A DNA stretch of 64,000 bases from Rehmannia glutinosa (GCA_016081115.2 CM071929.1:2170001-2234000), one strand, 5' to 3'; numbered from the stretch's first letter, positions 44,053 through 55,900 are shown. Program-made: numbers and translations. The notes: generated from the sequence alone by a model not told the origin.

Positions 44053-44485
44053 AGTGGTGGATCTATATGGTAAGATGGGGTACAATTGTACCCCTAATTT
44101 GTAAAAATTCCAACAGTAATTTTTAGTTGAAAAATAATAAAAATTTTGTACCCTCATTCTTACAAAAATAATTATAAATATCAAATAATACAATATAAAT
44201 CACCACAATAAAGTTTAAAAATTAAAATTTGATTTAACAACGTGAATAAATAAAATATATGACAAACTCTGCAATATTTAAAAATATCCCAAAAAATAAA
44301 TCTAATAAAATCGATAATATTACCAAAACTATGTGTTGTTCTCTCATATTTTCTTAATTACTCTAATTAGTTCTTTTCAGCTTTTGCAAACATTTAAACA
44401 AGGTTTTATTGTACGACTTTAAATAATAAACAATGTTTATGTGTATTTTTTTGTAAATTTTCAAAATTTTGGATTCGCTACTAAT
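44053..44485. mobile_element. Possible hAT-type MITE
   Basis: The left end CAGTGGTGGATCTATA and the right end TTGGATTCGCTACTA are imperfect inverted repeats around an AT-rich core. The target duplication is unclear (ATTCT is shared). Confidence 0.4.
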
Positions 44486-44795
44486 TCTTGTCCTCCATTA
44501 CTTTCATCACTTGTGAGTTGTGATAATCGACCGAACACAAATCGCAATATATGTTGGAATAGTAAATTTCTTGGCAACGAGCTTTTAGTGTTTTGATGGT
44601 AATATGGTATCACGTTTCAACCCTTGGACAAAGAAGTGGATATTGCGATGCATGTTAACATCCATAATACCAAAAATGCTTTGCTCTGTCCGTGAATTCA
44701 TTTGCTGGACCAAAATAATTCATATCTTTTAAGATACTAGTACAAGATACATGTGTTGCATGTAACAACTATGATCATATTGAAAATTTAAGATA
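44486..44795. other. Intergenic DNA
   Basis: The phrase GATACATGTGTTGCATGTAA near 44748 recurs as GACATATGTGTTGCACGTAA near 44981, after the small MITE, so the MITE sits between two diverged tandem copies. Confidence 0.4.
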
Positions 44796-44978
44796 CTTGT
44801 AAACAGGGCGGAGCTAGCGTGTAATGTTGGGGGCTAAGTAATTTTGGGAGAGCTAAATGAATAAAAAATAAATATTTAATACTAAAAATTAATATTTTAA
44901 AATAAATTATACATAGAAATTTTTTATTTTCAAAAATTTGGGGGCTATTGTCTAAAAGTATACGCCCCTGCTTGTAAA
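44796..44978. mobile_element. hAT-type MITE with perfect 8-bp target duplication
   Basis: CTTGTAAA at 44796-44803 and 44971-44978 flanks a 167-bp element with ends CAGGGCGGAGCTAGC and TATACGCCCCTG. It has an AT-rich core and no coding capacity. Confidence 0.8.
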
Positions 44979-46058
44979 AGACATATGTGTTGCACGTAAA
45001 ACTATGACTATATTGAAAACATTTTATGTAAATTCTTATTGTTATCGTATTTTAGTTGTTAATTTTAAGTATTACTTGTAAAATTAGAATTAACAAAATA
45101 TACAATGTTATTAATTTATTGCATGACATGCTTAATTTGTTTTTTTAAACAAGCATGACATGCTTAATTTAATTGAATAAACACTTGAAACATTTGAAGA
45201 CAATAAATGGGAAAAAATCAATTAGCGTGAAAGTATTTTAATAAGTAAAGTTATATAATATTCAAATATTGTTGTAGTTTAAAGTGTCAACTCTTGTTTA
45301 TTATACAACTACTGATTAAATTATTGTTAAGATTTGTTCTTTTATTTGATACTGGTAATTCAAGACGTTCTCTCTTCATTTAGTTTGTAAAAGTTTTTTT
45401 TTTATTCTATTTGAATCATTATTTCTTCTCTAATATTTAATTATTTCTCACTCTTTCTTTGTGCATTTGATTGCCAAAATATTAACAATAGAATGAAATC
45501 ATGAAAAATGTGCACAACGTTTTTTTTTTTTTTTTTTTTTGGGTTGTAAATTATACTTTTTAATTCAATATATACACATATAGGGAGGATCCAAAGAGAG
45601 AGCACCTCCTAGGTGAGACAGTGTGGGATCGATCTCAACCATCCCCTTACATACATCAAAGGCTAGGATTAATATAGGATAATAACATTAACCAATTAAT
45701 TAAATCCCAATAAGGGTAAAATTGTCAAACAAAAATATATGGGGAACGCCCAATATGGAATCGTTATGGAGAGAGAGAGAATCACGCTCATTAATGTGTT
45801 CGAACCGTGTATGTGCTCTCCGACGATTCTACATCATATTTAACATATAGTTATGTGATATTTAACAATATTATACTTCATATTTAACATATATATCGCA
45901 TATTAAAATTGTCAAACAAAAACATGTGGGGACCGTGAACTAAGGAATCAGAACATGACAAATGACTAATATATCCTTATTCGGATTAAAATAAATAAAA
46001 AATGCTGAAAATTCAATTAAATCTCACCTTAGAAAAAATTAAATAAATAGATACAAGA
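44979..46058. other. AT-rich intergenic DNA with a transposon end
   Basis: A T-run occurs at about 45522-45540. At about 45570-45680 the phrase GGGAGGATCCAAAGAGAGAG followed by AGGTGAGACAGTGTG matches, inverted, the end at 48250-48298, i.e. another end of the same (TA)-associated family. Confidence 0.4.
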
Positions 46059-46857
46059 TTAGTCCACACTAGGGATGACAATGGGTAGGGTACCCACCCA
46101 TTTAAGGCTATCCATACCCGAACCTTATAATATTTATACTATCCGCACTCCGTCCCAAACCCGATTAAGAAACTACATCTATTACCCGTACCCATCCCAA
46201 ATCAGATCCCGATACCCGAGTCCTACCCGTACCCGCCTAATACTCGTTTATTTTATATAAAAACTTATAATTATATGAATATTTTGATAACTATTAAATG
46301 GACACCCCAACAAAAACTAATTATTATATAAGGAAATGCTAATATGTTAAATTCTTAATAAATATAACAATTTACCACTTTATTTTGTAAGTCACTAAAG
46401 AATACCATCATTCATCAACTAAATCGAAAGATCACAATACATTCCTTAAAAATGTAAAATCAACATTGGTACATCATTTAATTTATAAACTACACCATCG
46501 ACAAGTAGTTTTATCAAGTTTGGCAAAGATAAACATTGTTGATATGATCACAAATTCAAAATAAATGACAACTTTATATCTTCTTTGTATAAAATAAAAA
46601 TTTATGTTGGAGTTCTATGAAGAAATGTATAATGTCATATGAAAAAGATTAATTAAAGTTACTAAGGAAAAACGGGTCCGGGTAGTAGGTGGGTGTCCGA
46701 GGGGTAAAACCATACCCTATCCATTTATAAATGGGTAGTAATTTCTCATCCTATATCCGTCCCAAATTCCATAAAGAGTACCCATACTCGCCCCATTAGT
46801 GTCTAAGCGGGTGGATACCGCGTCTACCCGCCCTATTGCCATCTATATGTAAGTCCA
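46059..46857. mobile_element. Second GGGATGACAATGGG TIR element
   Basis: Ends CACTAGGGATGACAATGGG and CCCTATTGCCATCTATATG are inverted. Flanks TTAGTCCA (46059-46066) and TAAGTCCA (46850-46857) match at 7 of 8 bases. The subterminal regions carry many CCCGTACCC or GGGTAGTAGGTGGG words. A relative of 20119-20545. Confidence 0.6.
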
Positions 46858-46864
46858 AGCGGCT

Positions 46865-47930
46865 ACGATAATCTAGAGGGGGTGAATAGATTATCTCCAT
46901 TTTTTCGATTTCGCCCTCTTTTTCGAATCAATTACGCCAAGACAATAATAAAGGTGTGGAATGTAAACAACACGCGTCGAATTATAGAGGTTCAACCCAC
47001 CTAGGCCTAATCCTCTACCACCCCAAAGATTCCTGGGGATGGATTTCAAAAAGAAAAAGATTTTATTAATTACCAAAATTAATACAACATCTTACAACAT
47101 CACCTTCAAGAGCACCACACTCTTCTACAACACCACCTTTGAGATTACCACAATCTCTCTTGAAGATTACCACAATCTCCAACGACACCTTATGAAGATT
47201 ACCACAATATTCAACCTTGAAGAATACCAAATTCTTCAATACCTCAAGAGCACCACACTCTTGAAACACCTATCACCTAGATCACCCAAGTGTATTCTTT
47301 CCACAAGAATGCTCACAAGGATGTCTTGTGTTGAATGATGACAAAAATCAAGATTACAACTCAATAATGAATATTACAATTTGAGTGCAAGTGTAATCAA
47401 GAAATAAAGCCAGACCTCAAGATGTGAAAGTGAAATACTTAGCTATAAATACAACAAGAGTGTTGAATATGAAAACTTGAAAATTTGCGATTTCTTGTTG
47501 TGTATTTGCTTGTGTTGTTGTCTCTTGTGTCTTCAATTCATCCTCTATTTATAGGAGAGTCTTCACCAACATAGGCTCCCAACATAGACTCCTTCTTCTT
47601 CACTTTTGTCTACAAAAAGAGGATCACAAGATGTAGAAATATTGTACAAAATCAAAAGCAAACCTTTGTCAAGGAGTTCAACGGTATAAATTTTCTTTGT
47701 CAAAAGATTACAAAGCGCGCGACCGGTCGCCTGTATAAGATTTAACGTTTGAATGAAAATAGTGCGATCCGGGTAGGGGTTGCGGGGGAGGTGCGACTGG
47801 GTCCGAGGTGGGGTGCGGCCGTCGAGGTACCTTGACGATCACCCTCCCGCTTTTTTCACTGCATTAGTTTCTCGTTTCATTTTGTGCGTTCTTCGTGTAA
47901 CGGCCGACCATTTGCTCGACCTGGCCGACC
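46865..47930 (-). mobile_element. LTR-like segment with a minus-strand promoter
   Basis: On the minus strand a TATA box (TATAAATAG, plus 47545-47553) lies between a GC-rich upstream part (ACCCCTACCCGGATCGC) and a downstream part that ends with CCCTCTAGATTATCGTAGCC. The middle (47090-47290) has an irregular array of GATTACCACAATCTC / CACCACACTCTT words. The layout resembles a solo LTR or a large non-autonomous LTR element. Ends were not proven. Confidence 0.35.
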
Positions 47931-47940
47931 TTCAAATTGA

Positions 47941-48230
47941 AATGTTGTCCGATTTTTGACAAAAATAAACTTCAAGAAATACTCCTAAAAATTAGTAAAA
48001 ACATTTTAAATCAATTGAGAGTATTTGGACAACATTTATAAACATAGTTTTGATGTAAAAACCAATTAACACAAAATCATCAAAAGTGTTGTCCAATTTA
48101 TATCGAATAATAAATTCTAAGAAATACTCCAAAATTTAGTAAAAATATTTTAAATCATTTAGGAGTATTTGGACAACATTTGAAAACATTGTTTTGGTAT
48201 AAAAACTTAGTTAAACATAATCATCAAAAT
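47941..48230. repeat. Tandem duplication, about 143-bp unit
   Basis: Two copies start TGTTGTCCGATTTTTGAC and TGTTGTCCAATTTATATC and share AAGAAATACTCC, GAGTATTTGGACAACATTT and ATCATCAAAA in order, with moderate divergence. Confidence 0.8.
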
Positions 48231-48297
48231 CTTGATAAAAACATTTATCTAACACTATAGTCCACACTGTCTCACCTAAGGAGGGTGGTCTCATTTG

Positions 48298-48302
<5 letters not shown>
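48231..48302 (-). mobile_element. Transposon end facing the (TA)n run
   Basis: The sequence up to 48298, read on the minus strand, starts TTTGTTCAAATGAGACCACC and continues CTCCTTAGGTGAGACAGTG. It matches the end near 45590 and abuts the (TA)n tract. Confidence 0.4.

Positions 48303-48348
<46 letters not shown>
48303..48348. repeat. (AT)n microsatellite, about 23 units
   Basis: An uninterrupted AT dinucleotide tract, with transposon ends on both sides. Confidence 0.97.
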
Positions 48349-48350
<2 letters not shown>

Positions 48351-49621
48351 AGGGGTTATATGAGACCACCTTATAGGTAAGTCCATAGGGACCAATCCTA
48401 GCCACATATCTAGATTTTCTAATTTTAGAGCTAAAATTATAAATTAAATCTTTGGAAAATAGAGGGAGGGGTAAATTAGTAATCCTACAAAATTACCCAA
48501 TATTCATGGGATTCTGTTCACATTATGATCATACAATCTCTCCAAATCTCACATCAAATTCAACGTGAACAATCCCACCACCTTCTTCTTCGAACAAATC
48601 TCGCCTACCTTCTTCGTTGAACAAATCTCGCCACTTTGCTTGTATAGAACACAAACAATCCTTCCAAATCTCATAGCAAATTAACGTGAACAATCATCCA
48701 TCTTCTTCTTCAACGCACGATCGTGTGAGAAATCATTCATCCTTCTTCTTCAATGCACTATGTGTGAAAAAAGTTGGACATAATTCGCCATAGTTGCTAG
48801 AGCTCGACTTGATTCGAAGTTTGCTTATGAAGATGTAATTTGTTGCTTCAGTAGATGTGTCATGGGGATTTTATATACCATTAACTACATAAGCAAGTCA
48901 TAAGCAACAAACCCATACTACATAAGCAACAATCCTATACTACATAAGCAACAAATATACACTACGTATGCACCACGAATACATTAACTACATAAGCAAG
49001 TCATAACAACAAACCCATGCTACATAAGCAACAAGCCTATACTACATAAGCAACAAATATACACCACATATGCACCACATATACATTAACTACATAAACA
49101 AGTCATAAGCAACAAACTCATACTACAAAAAAGCAAAAGTACATATTACATAAGCAACAAATATACACTACGTATGCACCACAAATACATTAACTACATA
49201 AGCAAGTCATATGCAACAAACCTATACTACATAAGCGATAAGCCTATAATACATAAGCAACGAATATACACTACACATGCATCACAAATACATTAACTAC
49301 ACAAGCAAGTCATAAGCAACAACCCTATACTACATAAGCAACAGAGAAATTTTTTGAAATGAAACGCTAGAGAGAGAGTGTGCATGAAGAGTGGGTGAAA
49401 TCGCGTGAAAGAGGGAATGAAATCTCAATAACTGATTCTATAATGCAAAATGACCACCCTACCCTTCTTAGTTCTTTGAAACAAAAAAATATAGACATAA
49501 AAACCCCCTAAAAACTGGATCACCCAAAATTGTTAATCTATGGTTAGAATGTGTCCTCATGAACTCACCCCAAGTAGGATGACATATTTGATCCATATCC
49601 TATATATATATATATATATAT
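48349..49621 (+). mobile_element. (TA)n-flanked element containing a 118-bp minisatellite
   Basis: The element lies between the (AT)n tract and a second (TA)n tract at about 49601-49621. Left end GGAGGGGTTATATGAGACC; right end GGTCC-less GATGACATATTTGATCCATA, partly inverted relative to the left. Insertion into TA microsatellites is known for Micron-type MITEs; assignment to that group is an inference. No coding capacity. Confidence 0.45.
48885..49345 (+). repeat. Minisatellite, about 118-bp units with nested CTACATAAGCAACAA words
   Basis: About four units, each containing TACATTAACTACATAAGCAA, then ACATAAGCAACAA two or three times, then ATATACACTACGTATGCACC. The shorter word repeats within the longer unit. 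Confidence 0.88.
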
Positions 49622-50430
49622 GCCAACTGAAAAATAGATGAAGTTATTTGTATGGAAGTTTATATATTTGGATATTTTAAATAAAAGCAAGACATAAATA
49701 TATTATTAATTTGACTTGATTTGCATCATCCAAAATTAATGCATATATTATTGATACTATAACTGTATATAAAAGCAATAATAATCATTTTTTAGTCCTA
49801 TAACTAAATTTTATTTCAATTTGATGCTTTAAAGTGACGGTTTAGATATACTTTTTTATTTTTCTCAAATTTGATACATTTGATTAAATTTCACCATAGC
49901 ATGACTAATCTATGATATTTAAATTTAAACTTCTATGTGTTTATGTTTGTAGAATAAAATTTCAAAATATTATTCAATTAACTTTTTGTATTTTCCTCCA
50001 ATAACATTTAAAATAAAGAAGAAAGGAGAATGGAAGAATGATACGCTTTATTGAAATGAGTAATTAATGAAACAAATTATTCTTTTTCATACACATTTTA
50101 AATTTGTAGAATTATTGTTAGATCGTGTATTCTTACACGTAATCTAATAATTTTCTTATTTTTGAAAATACTAATTTTAAGTGTTTTGTCCTTCTTGGTG
50201 ACTTACTCATCATATGATTTATTAAATAAGGAAAGTTAAATTATAAAATGATTGTTTTATAACTTGATCAAATATTATTTGGATATGGAAAGATCTTATT
50301 CTTTGTTATTTTAGGTCAAATTGATAAGGAAGGTTTCTAGAGTCCTACCTTATATGAGATATGAATCCTTGTTTTTGTATATCTATCTTTCCATATTTGT
50401 AGGGACTTGGAGACTTGGAGCATCTATATC
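49622..50430. other. AT-rich DNA leading to an LTR-like promoter
   Basis: No gene. An imperfect palindrome TTGTTAGATCGTGTATTC / TACACGTAATCTAATAA occurs near 50107-50150 and could be the start (TGTTAG) of an LTR. Confidence 0.35.
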
Positions 50431-50830
50431 TATATAAAGAGAAGTCGTCCCTCAAAAAATTACACACGCATAATTACAATCTTAGAGAGAAAGAATGCAC
50501 GAGAGATCGGAGGATTTGAGTTTTCGAGAAGAAACAAAGAAGATCGAGGTTCTATATAGATCAAATTGTTATCCGAAGTGTGTTATTATCCGGCCGCTTA
50601 TCCAAGATAATACCTTTGAATATTGAAAGTCTTTGTTCTTCGACTGCGTCTTCTATGTTCAATATTTCATTCTCTGTTTCTTGGTATATTGATCGTGGAA
50701 TCCACCAATTTTTCTGCGTTCATCTATTCCATCAACTAGAGGACCTTCGTATGTAGCCCATCCTTTGAGTCTTTTGTTCATGTATATAACTTGATAATCA
50801 TCCATATCCCGATTTCCAATCCAGGTAATG
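50107..50830 (+). mobile_element. Possible solo LTR with plus-strand TATA box
   Basis: A TGTTAGATCG-like start is followed by the TATA box TATATAAAGA (50431-50440). Beyond it comes a likely transcribed leader (TTAGAGAGAAAGAATGCACG) and a T-rich tail. No internal retroelement sequence is attached. The end adjoins the viral sequence. LTR status is inferred from layout only. Confidence 0.3.
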
Positions 50831-51100
50831 GTTTATTTCTTTTTATTTCAATGAGCTCCTCTGCGGCCGCATAATCTCTCCATTCTTGATATTGTTCTTT
50901 GAAAACTCTGTCTAATCTTTCGCTTTTGAGGATTGTCTATGGCCTTGCCATTCTTTGACATATATTACATGTTTCTTTGGTACAACTATTCCCTTATACC
51001 AAGTGGTGGTATTGAATCTATCATTAATTCTAAAGGCATTATGAACTCATTTAGTTCAAATATACTATTAGAAATTGATCGTATTTTTCTCCCAAAATTC

Positions 51101-51367
51101 TTACTTTGTTCTTTTTGATGAATAATGCATCCGTGTTGTAATCCATAATCCATAATCCATTAGCTTTTGCGGTGTTATTTCTTCATCCCGATATTCAAAT
51201 GTTGCAAAGCTTGCTAGGTTCGAACCTACTCGGTGAATCCCGAATATTGGTTTGGTTTCTTCTCTCGATTCTTCACCAAAAGATTTGTGAACCTTTGCCC
51301 ATGTTCCCGATAGAAAAAAATTTCTATCCGCTATTACAATCTCTTGTGGTAATGTTGACAGATACAT
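51101..51367 (-). pseudogene. Viral transactivator-like region, C-terminal part
   Basis: A minus-strand frame of 88 residues with GIHRVGSNLASFATFEYRD and a basic tail lies directly after the viroplasmin piece. Its place in the order suggests the C-terminal part of the transactivator/viroplasmin protein that forms inclusion bodies and allows reinitiation on the polycistronic viral RNA. The domain match itself is weak. It is separated from the viroplasmin segment by frame breaks. Confidence 0.4.
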
Positions 51368-51686
51368 TTAAGGATGGAAAAATATTCGTATTTTGAACAT
51401 CTCAAATTCATCCGATCGTAATTCGTATTGACCTTGTTCACTTTCAAGAAAATCTACGTATCTTGAAGATATTCGTTTTTTGTTTTTAACGTTTCACTCT
51501 GTTCATTCAATATTTTAAAATTCCTTTCCATTGCTTCACAATTGTTCAGAATTTTATTCCATGTGTTAAATCTGTTGTTATTGCTCTGCTATAATCCGAT
51601 CCTTCACCCGAAGGTATTGGAGTTGATTGAAATTGTTGAGACTGCTTTCCTTGAAAGTTCATCTATTCTTTTTTGTAAATTTCCTT

Positions 51687-52001
51687 CTATAAAGAAAAAA
51701 GTTTTTGATAATTTTTCAATCGCTTTCTTCGAATGCTTCGAAGGTTATCAAATATTTTCATTGCACTTTTATTGTATCCAATCATTTCCTTAAAGGCTTG
51801 TTCTTCCGTCTCATAGAGACCTAGTTTTTTGCCCTTGTAAACAAGGAAATATTTTTTTTTCTTTCCAAAAACATCCGCCTTTGTATTTAGGATTCGGAAA
51901 AGCCATCTTCTCGTTTCTTGATTCTCCGCTTCAAACAAATTATTCATGATATGTTGAACTATGGTTCTACTATTTTCCCGTATTGGTTTCGGAAAAACCA
52001 T
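51687..52001 (-). pseudogene. Viroplasmin (transactivator) domain of the endogenous pararetrovirus
   Basis: The minus-strand frame includes KKYFLVYKGKKLGLYETEEQ, which matches the viroplasmin/RNase H1 N-terminal fold (PF01693 pattern Y-V-x-K-G-x-x-x-G-x-Y). This domain lies in the transactivator/viroplasmin protein of caulimovirids. The preceding part is polar (NNLFEAENQETRRWLFRI). The frame ends soon after the domain, and the rest of the protein is in other frames. It is a dead fragment with a clear family signature. Confidence 0.7.
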
Positions 52002-52223
52002 CCGGAATGTTCAGAATATTTGTTCAACAAGTTCTGGTCTATTTTTATCATCTCTTACTTTTCCCGCAAAAATATATTAGCTTTGAGATAAATAACTGCC
52101 AAGAAATTTTTCTCTCCAATTATATGTTCAAAGATAACTTCATATCCATTACCTTGTATTGTATCTATAAATTTTAACCACCTATGGGTACTATTTTTCT
52201 TTCACTATTATATTTATATAATC

Positions 52224-52427
52224 TTACAATTGCTTCACAACTGTTCTTATTGTAAAAGGTTGTCTTAAGTAAAGTTTAAAACTTTCTAAGGTATTTATTA
52301 TTCCTTCTATTTCACATTCTATTGAAAGCATATTTTTATTATGAAATATTCCACTTGCATATTTTGAAATTTTCTCTTCACTTTTGTTATAAAATTTTTC
52401 TGGTTTAACTATTAATATAGCTCCCAA
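52224..52427 (-). pseudogene. Viral RNase H domain fragment
   Basis: The frame reads MGAILIVKPEKFYN, then KYASGIFHNKNMLSIECEIE, matching the caulimovirid RNase H region just after the reverse transcriptase (a G-A-x-L start, then S-G-x-F, then Y/L-x-x-x-E-x-E). It removes the RNA strand after copying. Only about 67 residues are open. Confidence 0.65.
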
Positions 52428-52756
52428 GACTTCATTACTTGTATCTATTACAATTATTTTATATTCGATTCTAATGACAATTTTAAATCAGGTAATTGTT
52501 TAGCTTTTTCTTTTATTTTTGAACTATTTTAACATCTTCTTTATTAAAATACTTTTGACCTCCTTTTCTGTTTTTTTGATATAAAGGTCCTACTAATCTT
52601 CCTAGGTCCTTTATATACATTCTAGCATAATTTAATAATCCTAAAAATTGTTGTAATTGTTTTGTTTCTTCCATTTTATCTAGAAACTCTAATATCTTTT
52701 AAATATATGAGGTTGTAATTTTATCATTCCATTTCCTAAGGTATGTCCTAGGAATT

Positions 52757-53047
52757 CTATATGTTCTTTGAATAATTCCATTTTCTTTTTGATATTATTA
52801 TTCTATTTTTAATAAATCTATTCACTATTTCTTCTACATGTTTATAATGTTTTTCTTTACTATTACTAAAAGTTAGAACATCATCTATATATACTAGACA
52901 ATAATCTAAATCTTTATCCATTTTTGTTGAAATATTCTTTGGTGCATTTTTTAATCCTAATGGCATTACCAACCATTCATAATGTCCTCTTTTTGGTCCA
53001 CTAAATGCATCCATTCTATTGATCCATTGGCCATTTTTACTTGTCAA
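52757..53047 (-). pseudogene. Viral reverse transcriptase core
   Basis: One minus-strand frame holds AFSGPKRGHYEWLVMPLGLK and then CLVYIDDVLTFSNSKEKHYK. The catalytic box is YIDD, with both Asp codons intact at about plus 52891-52896. This motif, with Y-E-W-x-V-M-P before it, distinguishes caulimovirids from plant gypsy elements (which read YVDD in this window). The frame breaks on both sides. It would replicate the viral genome from pregenomic RNA. Confidence 0.82.
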
Positions 53048-53718
53048 TATCCCGATTTACAATCAAATTTCTTGAATATCTTTTTATCTTGGATTCTATC
53101 TATTAAAATATCTTTGTTTGGAAATCTATAATCTATTTTTTTGTATTATTATTCAATCTTTTATAATTTATTACCATTCTAGCTTTTCCTCTTTTTGTTG
53201 AATGATTTCGACTAAAAAGCGAGGACTTTATGAGGACTCATGCTATTTTTTATTCTTTGTAAGGTTAAATAATTCTTCTAATTGTTCTTCAAATTCTTTT
53301 TCATCTTCCGGACTATATATTATATCTTTTTCGTAATTTCCATTTCATGATTTATTATTTCTAACTTGCTTTTTATTTGATTTTGGCCCCAATGTTTTAA
53401 GGAATCTTCTTCTATTATCCGAGTTTTTACGCTAATCTTATTAACTTCTCAACTTTTTGTTTATTATAATTAATGGTTCATTATTAAAAACTTGTTTCTT
53501 AATAAATCGCTCATATATTTCATATTCATTTTCTTCAATTTTATTTATTTTTCTTTATTGATTAGGTTTTTACATCATTCTTTAGTATATTCCGATTTAT
53601 CGTTAATAAATAACTATTTTTTCTATTAATTTGTATTAAATTTTTCCTATTGTAATAGGTTCATTATCCGATGTTATAAAATTCAATCCAAATACAAATT
53701 CTCGGTTTTCCTTTATCA

Positions 53719-53985
53719 TTACCCATGTTTGAAGTAATTATATTTAAGACTTTTATCTTTATTTATTGTTTCACATTCTATAAAATTATTTTTAATACAT
53801 TGATTATATTGTGTCGTACTTCCATTTGCTAATGTTGCTATTACTTTTAATTTTGTGTTTTTTAATACTTCATAAGGTACTAAACTTTTATGTATACAAC
53901 TTTTAGTACTTCCACTATCTATTATTGCATATCTTTCAATAGTTTTTCCATTTTTAAATGTTATCCAACATTTCATATTTAACAA
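53719..53985 (-). pseudogene. Viral aspartic protease fragment
   Basis: The minus-strand frame contains YAIIDSGSTKSCIHKSLV, the retropepsin active-site triad Asp-Ser-Gly in the usual setting, followed by VIATLANGSTTQYNQCIK. It lies between the coat-protein knuckle and the reverse transcriptase, as in caulimovirids. It processes the polyprotein. The frame ends near 53719. Confidence 0.7.
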
Positions 53986-54121
53986 ACTATTAAAATTCTT
54001 TTGTATACTTAAATTTTGTTTGTATATATTCTTCTATATCTTGTTTAAAAGATTCTTCATCGATATTTATATCTTCTTCTTCTATTTTTCTTTCCCTCTT
54101 GTTATTTTTAATAACTTATTT

Positions 54122-54600
54122 TTATTTTTCTATATCTAATTCTATTTTCAAAATTCTTTTTTCTAAATCATTCTTTTCTACTATTTCTTTCTTTTCATTG
54201 TTATACTCAATGTTATACATTTTTTTCAAACAAAAAATACATATTTCTTCGCTAATTAAAACACCTATATCTCCATGTATCCATTGATGTTCATGTTGTG
54301 TTTCTTCTCTATTCATATAAGTTTGTATCGCTAAACTGTCCATCATATTCTTTAATTGATCTATTTCTAGATTTTCAAATTCATCAAAATCTTTAATTCT
54401 TTCTTCTATTTCATCTATTGAATAAAAACTATTGTCATATGAATCTATACTCACAACATCTATTTCTAATCCGTCTATTTTATTTGCTCTGTATGAATTA
54501 TTCATCTTCTTATTACAATTTCTTGTCGGATGCTCGGATCTCCACAAGTATAACAAGTAAGGTTGTGATTGGTTGTGCTTTCGTTTCGTCCATTTTCATT
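54122..54600 (-). pseudogene. Viral coat-protein C-terminal region with CCHC zinc knuckle
   Basis: A minus-strand frame begins with the second half of a CCHC knuckle (HPTRNCNKK), while the first half (CYTCGDPS) lies in a neighbouring frame just upstream, so a one-base shift splits the knuckle. An acidic stretch follows (SIDEIEERIKDFDEFENLEI), then EHQWIHGDIGVLI. CCHC knuckles mark caulimovirid coat proteins and bind the packaging leader. Confidence 0.65.
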
Positions 54601-54604
54601 TTCC

Positions 54605-55088
54605 GAGTGAAATAGTGGTGATTTTTTTTTTTTGAGAGTGAAAGTAGAATGGATAGAAAAAAATAATAATTGTGTTGATGTGACGGAGAATATTTTAGAA
54701 TATTGATTGTTTTGAATTTTTGTGGAAATAATAATGTAAAACATAATGTAAGAAAATTGAATAAAAATTCAAAAATTGAACAAAAAATAAGCAATATGTA
54801 TCTCATTTTATGCAATTTGTTATCAAAATTAAGAGAAAAATAACAAAATTGTGATAAGTTAAAGAAATTACCGAAAATTTATATGAATAGGAGGAGGAGA
54901 GAGAAATAAATAGTATAGTTGGGTATTGATAAGTGTGCAAATGAAAGAGAAAAATAAGTTACTTTTAAAAAGAAATGAGCTTTTTTTTTTTTTAAAAACT
55001 CATTTATTTCACAAACAATCACACTCTCTAAAAATTTTTCTCTTAAAAATAAAAATTTTAAAAATTTTCTCACAACCAATCACACCCT
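54605..55088. mobile_element. AT-rich insertion inside the endogenous virus
   Basis: Non-viral, AT-rich sequence separates the coat-protein parts. Its right end (TGTGAGAAAATTTT; CACAACCAATCACACCC at plus 55068-55084) resembles the start of the dispersed repeat at 36697 (GGGTGCGATTGG). Left border and target duplication are not resolved. Confidence 0.4.
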
Positions 55089-55479
55089 AAATTTTCTATT
55101 TGGGTTTAGTTTTTTCACATGTCTTCCTTTTTGTGGTTGTTTTCTCAAAGATTTTCTTAAGAATTTTTTTCTTTTTATATGGTTTTTCATATTGTTGAGT
55201 GCAGAATATTTTTACAAAATGCATAGCTTTGTTTCTTATTTTCCTTTTGTTGGATAATTTCCGAACATTTTTCTTTTAATCTCTCAAAAATATATATTAT
55301 TCTTGCTCCTACTCCTAATCCAATAGGATAATTCACTTTTCCATCCACTTTCTATTTATTTTTCTAGTGTTCCAAGTAATCTAAGTAGATATCGATTAAC
55401 TATTTCTTCATCAAAATATATTTTCGCTTTAGATGTTAAACTCATATTATCATTACTAAAATTTACTATATTATCTCAT

Positions 55480-55900
55480 TCTTGGATAGTTGTTTGTTCA
55501 AGTGCTCTTCTATTGCATCTTGTATATTAAAATTATTTTTTGATGGTTCAAATCCCAATAGAATTTTTCTTATTAATGTTGCAAAATTATATGGATTATC
55601 TCCCATTAATTTCCTCTGTTTTATTCTCTATCCGGGTCTATTTGTTTTACCGTGTTATAAATATTCATTGCAAAAGATCTCCTAGAAGTGTTTCTAAATA
55701 TACAAACATATTTGTTTTGTTTGGGCTCCATCCAAGATTTGTATATAAATCTTCTAGTCTTTTACATTCTTTAGCATTTTGGTTTATATTATAAACTCTT
55801 TTTATTTGATATTCCATAATTTTTTTCCATTGCTTTTGGGTATCTTCTTTTAAAAGTATCATAAATTATTTAACTTGTTTTGGAATTTTTTCATTTTTCA
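55480..55900 (-). pseudogene. Viral coat-protein-like piece
   Basis: A minus-strand frame at 55665-55862 reads KRLEDLYTNLGWSPNKTNMF and VYLETLLGDLL, with a polar N-terminal part. Position between the movement-protein-like piece and the knuckle suggests the capsid core. Motif support is weak. Confidence 0.42.

Noticed and set aside
47039..47338. Thr-rich plus-strand frame
   Set aside because: Produced by the irregular ACCACACTC/GATTACCACAATC array in the LTR-like segment. No gene signals.
48885..49345. CRISPR-like array
   Set aside because: Repeats of about 118 bp with nested words, no unique spacers, plant nuclear context. It is a minisatellite.
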